IMG/VR virus record: IMGVR_UViG_3300038427_000110
Coordinates: 1 to 25,424 of that record
Reading direction: 5' to 3' (one strand)
Length of the DNA stretch: 25,424 nt
From: a virus
The translations under genes and the position numbers were made by a program. Positions 1 to 7,199 of this stretch are shown piece by piece; within the stretch, counting starts at the first letter, position 1, and every line of letters starts with the position of its first letter. The notes beneath the pieces were generated by a model. That model was not told where the DNA came from and did not search any database. It saw only the letters and a program-made list of their open reading frames with translations.

Positions 1-1
1 T

Positions 2-334
2 GGCGTGGCCCAGGAACTACCTGCGATAAGCGCAGTATTTCAGAAGCAAGCGCCTAACCCGGCGATTACGCTCCAGTCCGTGTTCGCTCCTACCACATCG
101 GTTCCATTCCCAACCGTGACCGTAATGCCGGGCGCTGGCGTGACCACGTATGAGTACACCGACCGCCAGCCAAGACCCGGTAGCCGGGCTGCGAAGAAAG
201 CGGCGAAGCTCAGGATGTTATTGCCAGCGAAACCGATAGCGATCAACACTTTGCAGCTAACGTCGTCGATTCCGATCCCCGATACGCCTGGCATACGGTA
301 CTTCCTGCCTCATGCAAGGACGGAGAAGTCCTGA
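2..334 (+). CDS. 3' end of an unrecognised gene (cut by window edge)
   Basis: One frame is open from the left edge to a TGA at 332-334; the other two plus frames stop within about 60 bases. The visible 110 residues are rich in Pro, Thr and Val, like the end of a beta-rich virion or tail-associated protein, but no family is recognised. A GTG at 5 could act as a start, yet no ribosome site can be judged so close to the edge, so this is treated as a C-terminal part. The next gene starts at 336, one base after this stop, which suggests co-transcription and coupling. Confidence 0.5.
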   Translation, partial: GVAQELPAISAVFQKQAPNPAITLQSVFAPTTSVPFPTVTVMPGAGVTTYEYTDRQPRPGSRAAKKAAKLRMLLPAKPIAINTLQLTSSIPIPDTPGIRYFLPHARTEKS

Positions 335-335
335 A

Positions 336-2150
336 ATGTCAAAGCACATTTACGGCTGCATCCCCACACCGAGCGCTAAAAAGGCGCGGTACCGAGTCTT
401 CGACGCTCCGCACTTCACGCTGCCTCAAGACCTCGACATGCGGAATTTGCAACCTCCGGTAGTCGATCAGGGCTCGCTTGGATGCCATGATGATAAAACC
501 GAAGTGCTCACAGAGAGCGGATGGAAGCCGTGGAACGCATACGATGGGCACGATTCTCTTGCCACAGTAAATCCGTTAACCCATGCATTTGAGTATCAGC
601 ACCCGACCGCCCTTTTTCGGTACGTCTATGAAGGCCCGATGTATTTTGCCGACCATCGTTCACTCGATTGCGCGGTAACGCCGAATCACCGCATGTACAT
701 TCGCCCTCGCAAAAGTGCAGGTTTCGGATTTGAGACTGCCGATAGCATCCCTTCCATCGCGGGCCTTTTGGCTGCTCCGCGAGGATGGACCGGAATAGAC
801 TTGAGGGGCCTTCGGATCGGCAAATACGAACTGAGTGGGGATGATCTGATATCCCTTGCCGCGCTGGTTATCTCAGATGGATGGATTTCCGATTCCGAAG
901 CCAAAGAGAATAGGGTTGGCGGATTCTGCTGCTTCAACGACGGGCGGTATAACATCATCGCTTCGTTGGCGCAGCGATTGGGCATTTACGAGAGCGCTCC
1001 GCGTAAATGGACGTTCTTCAGTGCTGAGTTGGCTAACTGGTTCCGTGAGTCGTGTGGATGCAATGGCAGATCGGCATCAGCCAAAAGAGTGCCGGGGATT
1101 ATCCGCTTTGCATCACAACGCCAAATCAAACTGTTTCTATCATTTTTTGGTGACCAAACCCACACCGGGAAGCGCCCGCATCAGTTTTTTAGCACGAGCG
1201 ATGGGATGATCGATGACTTGCAGGAACTGCTGCTCAAATGTGGTAATCGATCCTCAATTTATAGGGCTGAACTTAGGGCGCCAGCCGTGCGGAATGACGG
1301 TGTTCCGATTGTTTCTCGTTCGTCTGAACGATACCTGACTCAATGGGAAACCGATCATCTCAACCTAAAACCGCGGGAGACGTTCAAACCCGATTATTAC
1401 AAGGGCGAAGTGTTCTGCGCCTCCGTCCCCAATTCCATACTGATTACTAGGCGCAGTGGTTCTATACTGATCTCCGGGAACTCTTGCACTGCCAATGGAA
1501 CCTGCGAAGAACTGGAGGCTCAGGCTTTGGCTCAAGGAGAACCGCTCACAATGCGGAGTCGTCTTTTTGTGTATTATTGCAGCCGCGTGATCGAGGGGAC
1601 CGTCCCGCAAGACGCTGGGGCTACAATCCCAGACGGTATCGCTGCCGTACAAACTCAAGGCGCTTGCTCTGAGACGGAGTGGCCTTACGACATTTCGCAG
1701 TTTGCCGTCCAGCCGCCGGACAAGTGCTATGCCGACGCCTTGCAGTTCCTTGCGTTGGGCGCGCAGAGTGTCAATCAGGACTTGACGGATCTGAAGACGG
1801 CTCTGGCCTATGGCAACTCGACTACATCACTAGCCCGCGCGGTGCGAACCGATCCAGCGCACGGGCTGGTGATCGGTATCTTAGTGTACGATTCGTTCGA
1901 GTCGGATGCCGTGGCGGCGAGCGGCGACGTACCTATGCCAGGAGCGAGCGAGAACCAATTAGGGGGGCATTGCGTGCGTCTGGTAGGCTACACGGACAAT
2001 GGCTTGGCCGACATTCCGCCGCAGAGCTTCATCATGCAGAACTCGTGGGGAACGGCTTGGGGCAAGCGAGGGTACGCCTCGATTCCCTACGCCTACATCC
2101 TCGACGCAAATCTATGTACGGATGTCTGGCTGATCTCTCAGGTGTCCTAG
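336..2150 (+). CDS. Papain-like (C1) cysteine protease precursor with intein
   Basis: The precursor has 604 residues. After removal of the intein (residues 50-382) a 271-residue peptidase of the papain/C1A type remains. Joining the exteins gives VVDQGSLG-SCTANG, matching the family's QGxxGSC motif with catalytic Cys384. The His motif is GGHCVRLVGY (His545) and the Asn motif is QNSWGTAWGKRGY (Asn569), so the triad is complete. No signal peptide is visible. ATG 336 is preferred to ATG 312 because it follows the upstream stop directly and has AAGGACGGAG ahead of it. In phages such proteases occur near tail and lysis genes and may process virion proteins or attack host proteins; the role here is inference. 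The unspliced protein should be inactive, since the intein separates the Gln/Gly part of the oxyanion loop from the catalytic Cys. Confidence 0.88.
   Translation: MSKHIYGCIPTPSAKKARYRVFDAPHFTLPQDLDMRNLQPPVVDQGSLGCHDDKTEVLTESGWKPWNAYDGHDSLATVNPLTHAFEYQHPTALFRYVYEGPMYFADHRSLDCAVTPNHRMYIRPRKSAGFGFETADSIPSIAGLLAAPRGWTGIDLRGLRIGKYELSGDDLISLAALVISDGWISDSEAKENRVGGFCCFNDGRYNIIASLAQRLGIYESAPRKWTFFSAELANWFRESCGCNGRSASAKRVPGIIRFASQRQIKLFLSFFGDQTHTGKRPHQFFSTSDGMIDDLQELLLKCGNRSSIYRAELRAPAVRNDGVPIVSRSSERYLTQWETDHLNLKPRETFKPDYYKGEVFCASVPNSILITRRSGSILISGNSCTANGTCEELEAQALAQGEPLTMRSRLFVYYCSRVIEGTVPQDAGATIPDGIAAVQTQGACSETEWPYDISQFAVQPPDKCYADALQFLALGAQSVNQDLTDLKTALAYGNSTTSLARAVRTDPAHGLVIGILVYDSFESDAVAASGDVPMPGASENQLGGHCVRLVGYTDNGLADIPPQSFIMQNSWGTAWGKRGYASIPYAYILDANLCTDVWLISQVS
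483..1481 (+). mobile_element. Intein with LAGLIDADG-type homing endonuclease domain
   Basis: An in-frame insert of 333 codons. It starts with Cys in CHDDKTEVLTESGW (splicing block A), has TPNH in block B, and ends VPNSILITRRSGSILISGN, followed by Ser as the +1 nucleophile. The penultimate residue is Gly instead of His, and the block F His is Ser; SGN|S endings are known from other phage inteins. The central part contains LAALVISDGWISD and, about 110 residues later, FLSFFGDQTHTGKR followed by STSDGMIDDLQELLLKCG. These look like the two dodecapeptide motifs of a LAGLIDADG endonuclease, the second degenerate. Removal restores an uninterrupted papain active-site motif. Confidence 0.9.
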
Positions 2151-2158
2151 GAGGCGGC

Positions 2159-2338
2159 ATGGCATTCGGCGAATCGGCGGGCGAGCAGGCGGCGCAGACA
2201 GTGGCTACGGCTGGCGAGAAGATCGAAGGCGACTTCATGACGCGGCTGGAAGCGGTCGTGTCGCAGCTTGTGGCACTTGTGGACCGCCTGGATGGGGCCA
2301 CAGTGACCTCAACCATCAAGTTAGGAGCAAAGCAATGA
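2159..2338 (+). CDS. Small hypothetical protein (59 aa)
   Basis: The start has an excellent ribosome site (TAGGAGG, 5 bases before ATG 2159), and the stop overlaps the next start (ATGA at 2335-2338). The protein is Ala/Glu rich and predicted helical, without membrane segment or Cys. The second half has a leucine/valine heptad-like stretch (MTRLEAVVSQLVALVDRL) that could form a short coiled coil. Its family is not recognised. It sits between the protease and a small membrane protein, in a cluster that may serve lysis or virion assembly. Confidence 0.72.
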   Translation: MAFGESAGEQAAQTVATAGEKIEGDFMTRLEAVVSQLVALVDRLDGATVTSTIKLGAKQ

Positions 2339-2541
2339 CGCAGATAGTTCAATTCTTCCAGCAGCACTGGGGTTGGTTCTCTGGGCCTGTCGCGCTGTGG
2401 ATCTACTCGTGGGTAATCCACTCGATGCCCACCCCGCAGCCGATGGGTAACCCGTTCTATACTTGGCTCTACAACGTGCTGCAAATCATCGGCGCTAATA
2501 AAGCCTTGGTCGGGGCCAAGAACGGCATAAAGACGCCGTGA
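2335..2541 (+). CDS. Small membrane-associated phage protein (68 aa)
   Basis: The start ATG 2335 overlaps the preceding stop (ATGA), with TAGGAG ahead of it. The protein has an aromatic hydrophobic stretch (WGWFSGPVALWIYSWVIHSM, residues 13-32) that can span a membrane, followed by a second amphipathic stretch (FYTWLYNVLQIIGAN). Similar short proteins sit near lysis genes of many phages, but this is not a clear holin: only one full span is evident. A holin-like or anchoring role is inference. The TGA overlaps the GTG of the next gene (GTGA). Confidence 0.7.
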   Translation: MTQIVQFFQQHWGWFSGPVALWIYSWVIHSMPTPQPMGNPFYTWLYNVLQIIGANKALVGAKNGIKTP

Positions 2542-2894
2542 TTGTCAAAGCTACCCGCGAAGGGTTAGTGGGACAGCGCACAGCCAGCGGCTACGTGATC
2601 GACACTGTTGTCCCCTTCGTGGCACTTCCATCCACCAAAGCCCTCGGTTGCTTCATCCAGTTGACTAATCCCCTAAACACCAAGTCCTCCCTGGCGATTG
2701 TCCTTGATGTCGGTCCATGGAATATCAACGATGACGCCTATGTCTTTGATGGCCAGCGCCCGCAAGCAGAGAGTGGAACTGACATGACGGGGCGTCCGAC
2801 CAATGGAGCCGGGATCGACCTCGGGGAGAAGGTCTGGAGTCTGTTGGGAATGGTGGACAACGGGCAAATTGATTGGGAGTTTGTGGTACTCTAG
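2538..2894 (+). CDS. Hypothetical protein, possible double-psi beta-barrel (RlpA-like) fold
   Basis: 118 residues starting at GTG 2538, overlapping the upstream TGA. The central part (VLDVGPWN, then an AYVF segment, RPQAESGTD, TNGAGIDLGEKVWSLLGM and a final DWEFV) resembles phage and bacterial proteins with a double-psi beta-barrel of the RlpA/lytic-transglycosylase-like group, which use a DVGPWN-type loop and an AGIDLS-like motif before the last strand. Asp residues typical of active family members are present, but no activity can be claimed. A role in cell-wall binding or degradation would suit its place among small lysis-like genes. The assignment is from motif memory only. Confidence 0.68.
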   Translation: MIVKATREGLVGQRTASGYVIDTVVPFVALPSTKALGCFIQLTNPLNTKSSLAIVLDVGPWNINDDAYVFDGQRPQAESGTDMTGRPTNGAGIDLGEKVWSLLGMVDNGQIDWEFVVL

Positions 2895-2981
2895 TCCCAC
2901 GTTGTACTGGGTAAGAGACCCATGATAAGATTGAAGTTGTAGGGCGCGCATCTCTGCCGTGGGCTTTAGGAGATGACGCAA

Positions 2982-3239
2982 ATGCCGCAGTTGACCTGGA
3001 AAGTAGACGCTGGACAAGTCCTCACCATCCTATTGGTTCTTATGGGGCTCGCGGTCTCTTGGGGAAACCTTGGGGCCAAGATAGACGCACAGGCCGAACG
3101 GATCAACATGGTCCAAAACAACCAACAAAAGGTCATGAGTGACTTAAATTCAGTCCGCGAGGAACAGGCCCGAGTTCGAGGTATTTTGGAACAGCACGAC
3201 AAAGACGATGCGGCATGGCGGTCTAGCCATGATCGGTAA
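2982..3239 (+). CDS. Small protein with one membrane segment and a coiled coil
   Basis: 85 residues. An N-terminal hydrophobic segment (VLTILLVLMGLAVSWGNLG) is followed by a helical, charged coiled-coil-like region rich in Gln and Glu (QAERINMVQNNQQKVMSDL and on), ending with a short hydrophilic tail. This N-in single-span plus coiled-coil build is common in phage lysis accessory proteins, but no lipobox or spanin pairing is visible. ATG 2982 is chosen because TTAGGAG (2966-2972) is 9 bases upstream; ATG 2973 abuts that site. Confidence 0.7.
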   Translation: MPQLTWKVDAGQVLTILLVLMGLAVSWGNLGAKIDAQAERINMVQNNQQKVMSDLNSVREEQARVRGILEQHDKDDAAWRSSHDR

Positions 3240-3251
3240 GGGGATTAGACC

Positions 3252-3413
3252 ATGAAGTACGAGCAGCTAATAATTGTTGTTCTCAACAAGGTGCTGGCGA
3301 TCCTAAAGGCCATTGGCACCCCAACCACCGCAGAAGCAGAAAAATTACTCCAGGATCTCGTCAAAGCGTTAAGCGACCCACCTGGCCCGCCACCTGTCCC
3401 ACCGGACTCTTAA
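3252..3413 (+). CDS. Small hypothetical protein with proline-rich tail (53 aa)
   Basis: ATG 3252 follows GGGATTAG and lies 12 bases after the previous stop, in the same direction. The N-terminal half is hydrophobic (QLIIVVLNKVLAILKAIG) and may insert in a membrane or pack as a helix. The C-terminus is Pro/Gly rich (DPPGPPPVPPDS). Its last 53 bases overlap the 3' end of the convergent membrane-protein gene at 3361-3981. No family is recognised; its reality rests on spacing and start signals. Confidence 0.5.
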   Translation: MKYEQLIIVVLNKVLAILKAIGTPTTAEAEKLLQDLVKALSDPPGPPPVPPDS

Positions 3414-3981
3414 AAAAGAAGTGGTGATATAGGCCGAAGATCACCACAGATCCGGCCACGTAAAACCACCGGGCTGTGTCCCATCTCTGGGCTGTGGTTA
3501 AGAAGTGGTAAGACGCCGAAGTAAGGGCGTGCAAGATCATCCAAGCGGTCTGAAGTTCAATGTGGACTGAGAGCAGCCGGTTCTTAGTGAATGGCTCGAA
3601 GTGGTTCCCTAAGCTAACCATCAGGCAGACTCCAGCCACGGATAAGGTACTTAGGTTCCTGATCGGTAAATATCCCCAAGCCAGCACGTTCGGGTTGTAG
3701 ATCCCCAACGATAGGGCTGCGCAAAGTCCAGCGAATCCGAACCGACAATCCTTCCTCACCTCGATGACGTTCCAAACGGCCTCCAAGGGGGCTAGGAGCC
3801 TCACAAACAGCGCGATCCCATCCAAAGGGATATACCATACTGCGGTTCTGTAAGCGACGTTGTAGATGGCTGCAAACGCGCAAGAGAACAACATCAAATG
3901 TAGCTTTTGGCGTAAGGGATGATGGAGAATGACGAGAAACACTAGGGCGTAGCCAGCCGTCATGATGGCATCACTAGCCAT
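3361..3981 (-). CDS. Multi-pass integral membrane protein, unknown
   Basis: 206 residues, strongly hydrophobic with about five or six predicted spans (for example AGYALVFLVILHH, LHLMLFSCAFAAIYNVAY, FGFAGLCAALSLGIY, LSTLSVAGVCLMVSLG, WFYVAGSVVIFGLYHHFFF). Aromatic residues and a conserved-looking Arg-rich loop separate the spans. No family is recognised. It is convergent with the 3252-3413 gene and overlaps it at the 3' end. The start at 3981 has a TATACT box just upstream (about 3988-3993) but no clear ribosome site; Met7 is an alternative start. It lies beyond the repeat cluster at 4034-4081, so it may be a separate transcription unit. Confidence 0.6.
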   Translation of the reverse strand: MASDAIMTAGYALVFLVILHHPLRQKLHLMLFSCAFAAIYNVAYRTAVWYIPLDGIALFVRLLAPLEAVWNVIEVRKDCRFGFAGLCAALSLGIYNPNVLAWGYLPIRNLSTLSVAGVCLMVSLGNHFEPFTKNRLLSVHIELQTAWMILHALTSASYHFLTTAQRWDTARWFYVAGSVVIFGLYHHFFFKSPVGQVAGQVGRLTL

Positions 3982-4033
3982 ATGGCACTAGTATACCTAC
4001 TCTTGTGTAATAAAGAATACAGGACTCTCTGCT

Positions 4034-4081
4034 GGTAGTGGGCTACTTTAAAAATCCCGTTTTCAGATTTAGGACACTACC
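4034..4081. repeat. Inverted GGTAGTG...CACTACC unit (MITE-end-like)
   Basis: GGTAGTGGGCTA at 4034-4045 faces TAGGACACTACC at 4070-4081 in inverted orientation (GGTAGTG arms, with CTA also shared after two mismatches). The right half belongs to a repeat family: CAGATTTAGGACACTACC (4064-4081) recurs exactly, in the opposite orientation, at 10947-10964, with shorter copies at 4524-4538 and 12088-12102. It overlaps the stop of the HicB gene. This looks like insertion-element ends or a miniature element; no transposase is nearby. Confidence 0.45.
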
Positions 4082-4445
4082 GTAAGCTGATCCTCTCGGA
4101 CAGCATTGATGTCACAAGCTGATTGAGACTGACGCGCTCAGAGTTTGCTGCCCTGACGAGACGCTGATGCAAACTGCGCGGTACACGCTGAACCCACTTT
4201 CCGCTCGGAAGGGGATCCTCCTTTTCTGGCTCAGGTACAGGATCGCCTGCCTCGATGCAGTCCTCCAGCCACAGGCGCTGTGCCTCCTGAAGATTCTCTA
4301 GCGCCTCTTCTGCGTTCTCTCCATGAGCAGAGCACCCAGGCAGTTCTACAATTCTTGCAACGATGTCGCCGTCCGTATCGGGACGAAGTAGTTTCGTATA
4401 TGGCAGCGCCATGTAGTGTGCAAGATCGTGTTTTTCAGTGTTCAT
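4077..4445 (-). CDS. hicB: HicB-family antitoxin-like protein (orphan)
   Basis: 122 residues. The N-terminal part has the degenerate RNase-H-like HicB fold signature (a DGDIVARIVELPGCSAHGE strand-turn, then EEALENLQEAQRLWLEDCIE). The C-terminal part is a ribbon-helix-helix DNA-binding segment (GKWVQRVPRSLHQRLVRAA, then VSLNQLVTSMLSERI). HicB proteins neutralise the HicA mRNA interferase and repress their own operon. No HicA-like reading frame is adjacent on either side, so this is an orphan that may act as a repressor or as an anti-HicA against a host toxin. A 7-bp inverted repeat 17 bases upstream of the start suits autoregulation. The cassette is flanked by TTTAGGACACTACC repeats in direct orientation (ending 4081 and 4538), a hint of acquisition. 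Confidence 0.82.
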   Translation of the reverse strand: MNTEKHDLAHYMALPYTKLLRPDTDGDIVARIVELPGCSAHGENAEEALENLQEAQRLWLEDCIEAGDPVPEPEKEDPLPSGKWVQRVPRSLHQRLVRAANSERVSLNQLVTSMLSERISLR

Positions 4446-4461
4446 ACGGCGTATTCCAGCT

Positions 4462-4481
4462 TGATACTACGGATAGTATCA
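4462..4481. promoter_or_regulatory. Inverted repeat, likely HicB operator
   Basis: TGATACT and AGTATCA form perfect 7-bp arms around a 6-base spacer, 17 bases upstream of the hicB start. Ribbon-helix-helix HicB proteins bind such short palindromes in their own promoter. The role is inferred from position. Confidence 0.45.
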
Positions 4482-4523
4482 CAAATTCACGCCCCTTGCC
4501 ACCGAAGCGCTGCGCGCGCTGGT

Positions 4524-4538
4524 GTTTAGGACACTACC
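4524..4538. repeat. TTTAGGACACTACC repeat copy
   Basis: GTTTAGGACACTACC, the same orientation as the copy ending at 4081; the two flank hicB. It lies between the hicB promoter and the end of the helicase gene. Confidence 0.45.
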
Positions 4539-4559
4539 AAAGAACACAGCACTCTCTGT

Positions 4560-6362
4560 TTAGGAGCGAGCGGCACGGAGAGAATCGATTCTAGCGCTCA
4601 CACCTCCTCGGCTCTGGGAGATATCTCCAGCCGTGAAGCGCTGTAGAAGGAAGGTATGTAATTGACCAGGGTCCCGGAACTCCCGTTTGAGCTTCCGGTC
4701 CAACACAAACAGCAGCCTCGCTTGGGCTCCAGTTGGCGGTTCTTTTCTCCAGGCGGCTGTCGCCGCCATAATTTTTCGATCTTCTCCTGGAACCTCATGT
4801 TCGGCCATTTCCACTGCTTCTTTTAGGTCTTTGGCTACGTACAGTTTGGTTCTGATCCCCCGAACATGGCGGTAAACTTCACAATGCCCTAATCCGTTCT
4901 CGCGGATCGAAAGCATACTGTTGTTCATCAGGCCAAGGTGGTAAGATCCCTCAGTCTCTTTCAGCCATGTAAATCGGCTTAGTTTGCGGAGTTCCTCGGG
5001 GCACTCGGGAGGCTTCAAAAGGTCTACCAGGTGACGAGAGGTCTTGAACTTGTCAGCTTTGGCTCTGGCGGACTCCAGATCCGGTTCGTCACGGAAGTCT
5101 AAACCGGGGTTTTGGGCTTCGAGTTCTTCAATAGCGCGGGCCTGCTGAAGAACGTCGCCGCCCTTGGCATCGAACTTAGCCCGTAGACCGAAGAGAGAAG
5201 CGATCGTGACCAGAGAATGTCTGCCGCTCAGATCGCAAAAGTCAAGGATCAAAGCATGTGGCTTAACCCATCCCACGTGGGACTCTTTGTCCTCGGGTGC
5301 CGGGAAGGGCCTGACAACTCTCCCGGCCATCTGCTGGAAACGGAGTTTGGATTTCGTCGGCACACACATAGCCGCCGTCATCACACGCGGGGCGTCGATG
5401 CCCTCAATGAGTTTCCCCGCAGAAGCTAGGCCGTCGATCTCGCCTTCGTTAATTAGCCGCATGAACCGCTTACACTCTAATTCTGGAGTGTGACCGCTGA
5501 TCGGGTAGACTTTAACGCCGTGTGCCCGCATAACCTCTGCTAAGTCAACAGCATGTTTTATGTCCACGGTGAAGAAGAAAGCTGGCCCTTCTGGCTTATG
5601 TTTGCAGTATTCACGAGCGATGAGTTCATTTCGTGCGGGGGTGTTGACTGCCGCCTCTAACTCGGCTTGGTTGAAGTCTCCATGCGTTATGTGGACCTGG
5701 CTGATGTCATGCTCTGTCTCGATTCGATGAGCGATGATCCGCGTCAGCCATCCATCCGTGATCCCCTCCGCGATTCCGTAGTTGTAACTTATGCGGTCGA
5801 ATAGGACTTCCAAGCCGATGTTGTCGCTTCTGTTTGGTGTGGCGGTGATCCCAATGAATAGCTTCGATGGGTCGCAGTCAGCCTCGCCTTTCAGCACACG
5901 GAAGTAACGGAAGACAGACTGGTAACTCACGGCACTGGCATGATGGCACTCGTCAACTATCAGAAAGCTGAACTGGTCGGGATCGAACTGAGTCAGCCGG
6001 TCACCATACTTCCAGTAGCCTTCGTTTTCCGCCCCTTCATACTCGGCCTTACCGAGTGTCTGAACAGAAGCCACTACGATGTCGGCATCTTCAGCCCGAT
6101 AGTCGGCACGTTCAATAGCGACCTTCAGATGGGGATTGTACTGATGGAATTTGCGCGCGGCCTGCTCACAAAGTTCATTGCGATGGACAAGGAAGAGGCC
6201 GCGCTTTCTCTGCCTGCGTAGTTCAACCATTTCGGGAATATGGGCCGCGACCACGGTCTTGCCCAGCCCCGTTGCCATCACGACTAATTGTCTGGAGATC
6301 CCCTGGTGAAGGTTCTCTTGGATGTCGGCTAGGCACTGAGTCTGGTAGGGGCGGAGAGGCAT
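4560..6362 (-). CDS. DEAD/DEAH-box superfamily 2 helicase
   Basis: 600 residues. It starts LRPYQ (Q-motif-like), with Walker A MATGLGKT (29-36), Walker B DECH (137-140), TAT motif III (173-175) and QQMAGRVVRP as motif VI in the second RecA-like domain. This is the type III restriction/RecG/UvsW-like group that phages use for branch migration and replication restart. About 200 residues after the core are poorly conserved and may bind DNA or partners. It is a full-length ATPase with all key residues. GGGGGAT precedes the ATG, and an extended -10 promoter lies 32-40 bases upstream, so it probably heads its own transcript. It forms a recombination module with RecT and the PD-(D/E)XK nuclease further upstream on the same strand. 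The palindrome TCCCACGTGGGA occurs inside the coding sequence at 5271-5282. Confidence 0.9.
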   Translation of the reverse strand: MPLRPYQTQCLADIQENLHQGISRQLVVMATGLGKTVVAAHIPEMVELRRQRKRGLFLVHRNELCEQAARKFHQYNPHLKVAIERADYRAEDADIVVASVQTLGKAEYEGAENEGYWKYGDRLTQFDPDQFSFLIVDECHHASAVSYQSVFRYFRVLKGEADCDPSKLFIGITATPNRSDNIGLEVLFDRISYNYGIAEGITDGWLTRIIAHRIETEHDISQVHITHGDFNQAELEAAVNTPARNELIAREYCKHKPEGPAFFFTVDIKHAVDLAEVMRAHGVKVYPISGHTPELECKRFMRLINEGEIDGLASAGKLIEGIDAPRVMTAAMCVPTKSKLRFQQMAGRVVRPFPAPEDKESHVGWVKPHALILDFCDLSGRHSLVTIASLFGLRAKFDAKGGDVLQQARAIEELEAQNPGLDFRDEPDLESARAKADKFKTSRHLVDLLKPPECPEELRKLSRFTWLKETEGSYHLGLMNNSMLSIRENGLGHCEVYRHVRGIRTKLYVAKDLKEAVEMAEHEVPGEDRKIMAATAAWRKEPPTGAQARLLFVLDRKLKREFRDPGQLHTFLLQRFTAGDISQSRGGVSARIDSLRAARS

Positions 6363-6381
6363 CTACCCGATCCCCCGCAGC

Positions 6382-6417
6382 CTAACAATGGGAATTATAT
6401 CAATTCCCCTAACAATG
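6382..6417 (-). promoter_or_regulatory. Extended -10 promoter with embedded operator-like repeats
   Basis: On the minus strand TGATATAAT (6394-6402) is a consensus extended -10 box, 32 bases from the helicase start. It lies within the inverted repeat GGGAATT/AATTCCC (6390-6396 and 6402-6408). That repeat is itself flanked by two direct CTAACAATG copies (6382-6390 and 6409-6417). No good -35 is visible, as expected for an extended -10. A repressor bound here would cover the promoter. Confidence 0.55.
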
Positions 6418-6482
6418 ACAGCCCGAGCTTCACCGAACACCGCGAGCCCGAAAAGGAGCCGGTAGTAGAGGTAGGGCATGGG

Positions 6483-6668
6483 TTATCCCACGTGGGACTC
6501 GAAAAGTGAACGGAGGTATTCTGCGATATCTTCGAGCGCCTCCACCGCACGCAGACGCAGATAAGCCTCGCGGTCGCACAGAATGGTCTCCTTGTTGTGG
6601 TCGCCATGGCAGTACCGGCAGCGGGCACCTGTATTTTCGGGCAGGCTCCCCTCGCGTGAGTATTCCAT
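6483..6668 (-). CDS. Small zinc-ribbon protein (61 aa)
   Basis: The ATG overlaps the stop of the preceding KTSC gene (TAATG), and GGAGGAAG precedes it, so the start is firm. CRYCHGDH followed by ILC suggests a small metal-binding knuckle. The rest is a helix (LRLRAVEALEDIAEYLRSL). The last codons (ESHVG-stop) consist of the AGTCCCACGTGGGA palindrome found repeatedly in this window. Function unknown. Confidence 0.7.
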   Translation of the reverse strand: MEYSREGSLPENTGARCRYCHGDHNKETILCDREAYLRLRAVEALEDIAEYLRSLFESHVG

Positions 6669-6904
6669 TAGCTTATCTTCCTCCGCTCACAGGTTCCCTT
6701 GACAAGGAACTGGTGGACGGCGCTTCCCACGGAGGGGGCGTTCAGGATTCGGTCGGTGAAGGTGTCTTCGGGGATAGGTCGATAGGCGTGGGTTGACGTT
6801 GCATTACCAGCCTTATCCTTGAAGGTCACAAAAACCTCCTTAGCCGCCTCATCGTAAGCGAGAGATTTTACGTTGCTCGACACAAAATTCGTATACGTTT
6901 TCAT
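6668..6904 (-). CDS. KTSC-domain protein
   Basis: 78 residues matching the KTSC domain pattern: FVSSNVKSLAYDEAAKEVFV, then VTFKDKAGN, a Tyr-Arg strand with PIPEDTF, and a helix ending GSAVHQFLVKG. KTSC domains are small beta-rich modules found alone or fused to lysyl-tRNA synthetase and phage proteins; their role is not settled. TAGGAG precedes the ATG, and the stop overlaps the next start. It belongs to the leftward RecT/nuclease unit. Confidence 0.8.
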   Translation of the reverse strand: MKTYTNFVSSNVKSLAYDEAAKEVFVTFKDKAGNATSTHAYRPIPEDTFTDRILNAPSVGSAVHQFLVKGTCERRKIS

Positions 6905-6940
6905 AGACTTGCTCCTATATTGACGTTCATTTCACGTCCC

Positions 6941-7195
6941 CTATCTCAAGTTCCACATCCTCTCTAACTCGGCCAAAGCTTCCCTGAATCGAAAGCATGG
7001 CAGACAGGCTGTGCCGTCCTCATCTGAGACTAAAATAACATCTGACTCACCGCAGAATCGGCAGACAGGAGGTTGAGTCTTCCGCTGTTTCGCGTGCACG
7101 ATTGCTTGCCCCACCCAGGAGCCCCAAGCGAACCCTCCTATAGAGGCAAGAGCAAATAACGCGCACCATAAGATGAACGAGATGGCTTCTCGCAT
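6941..7195 (-). CDS. Membrane-anchored zinc-ribbon protein (84 aa)
   Basis: An N-terminal membrane helix (ISFILWCALFALASIGGFAW) is followed by a soluble domain with CRFC and CLPC pairs, about 20 residues apart, typical of a zinc ribbon. It ends in a short helix. ATG 7195 is chosen because GAGGT lies 6 bases upstream, in the final codons of the preceding gene; an upstream in-frame Met would overlap that gene deeply. Function unknown. Confidence 0.68.
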   Translation of the reverse strand: MREAISFILWCALFALASIGGFAWGSWVGQAIVHAKQRKTQPPVCRFCGESDVILVSDEDGTACLPCFRFREALAELERMWNLR

Positions 7196-7199
7196 AAGT

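Noticed and set aside
312-335. Protease start at ATG 312
   Set aside because: It overlaps the upstream gene by 23 bases without a ribosome site; ATG 336 has one and follows the stop directly.
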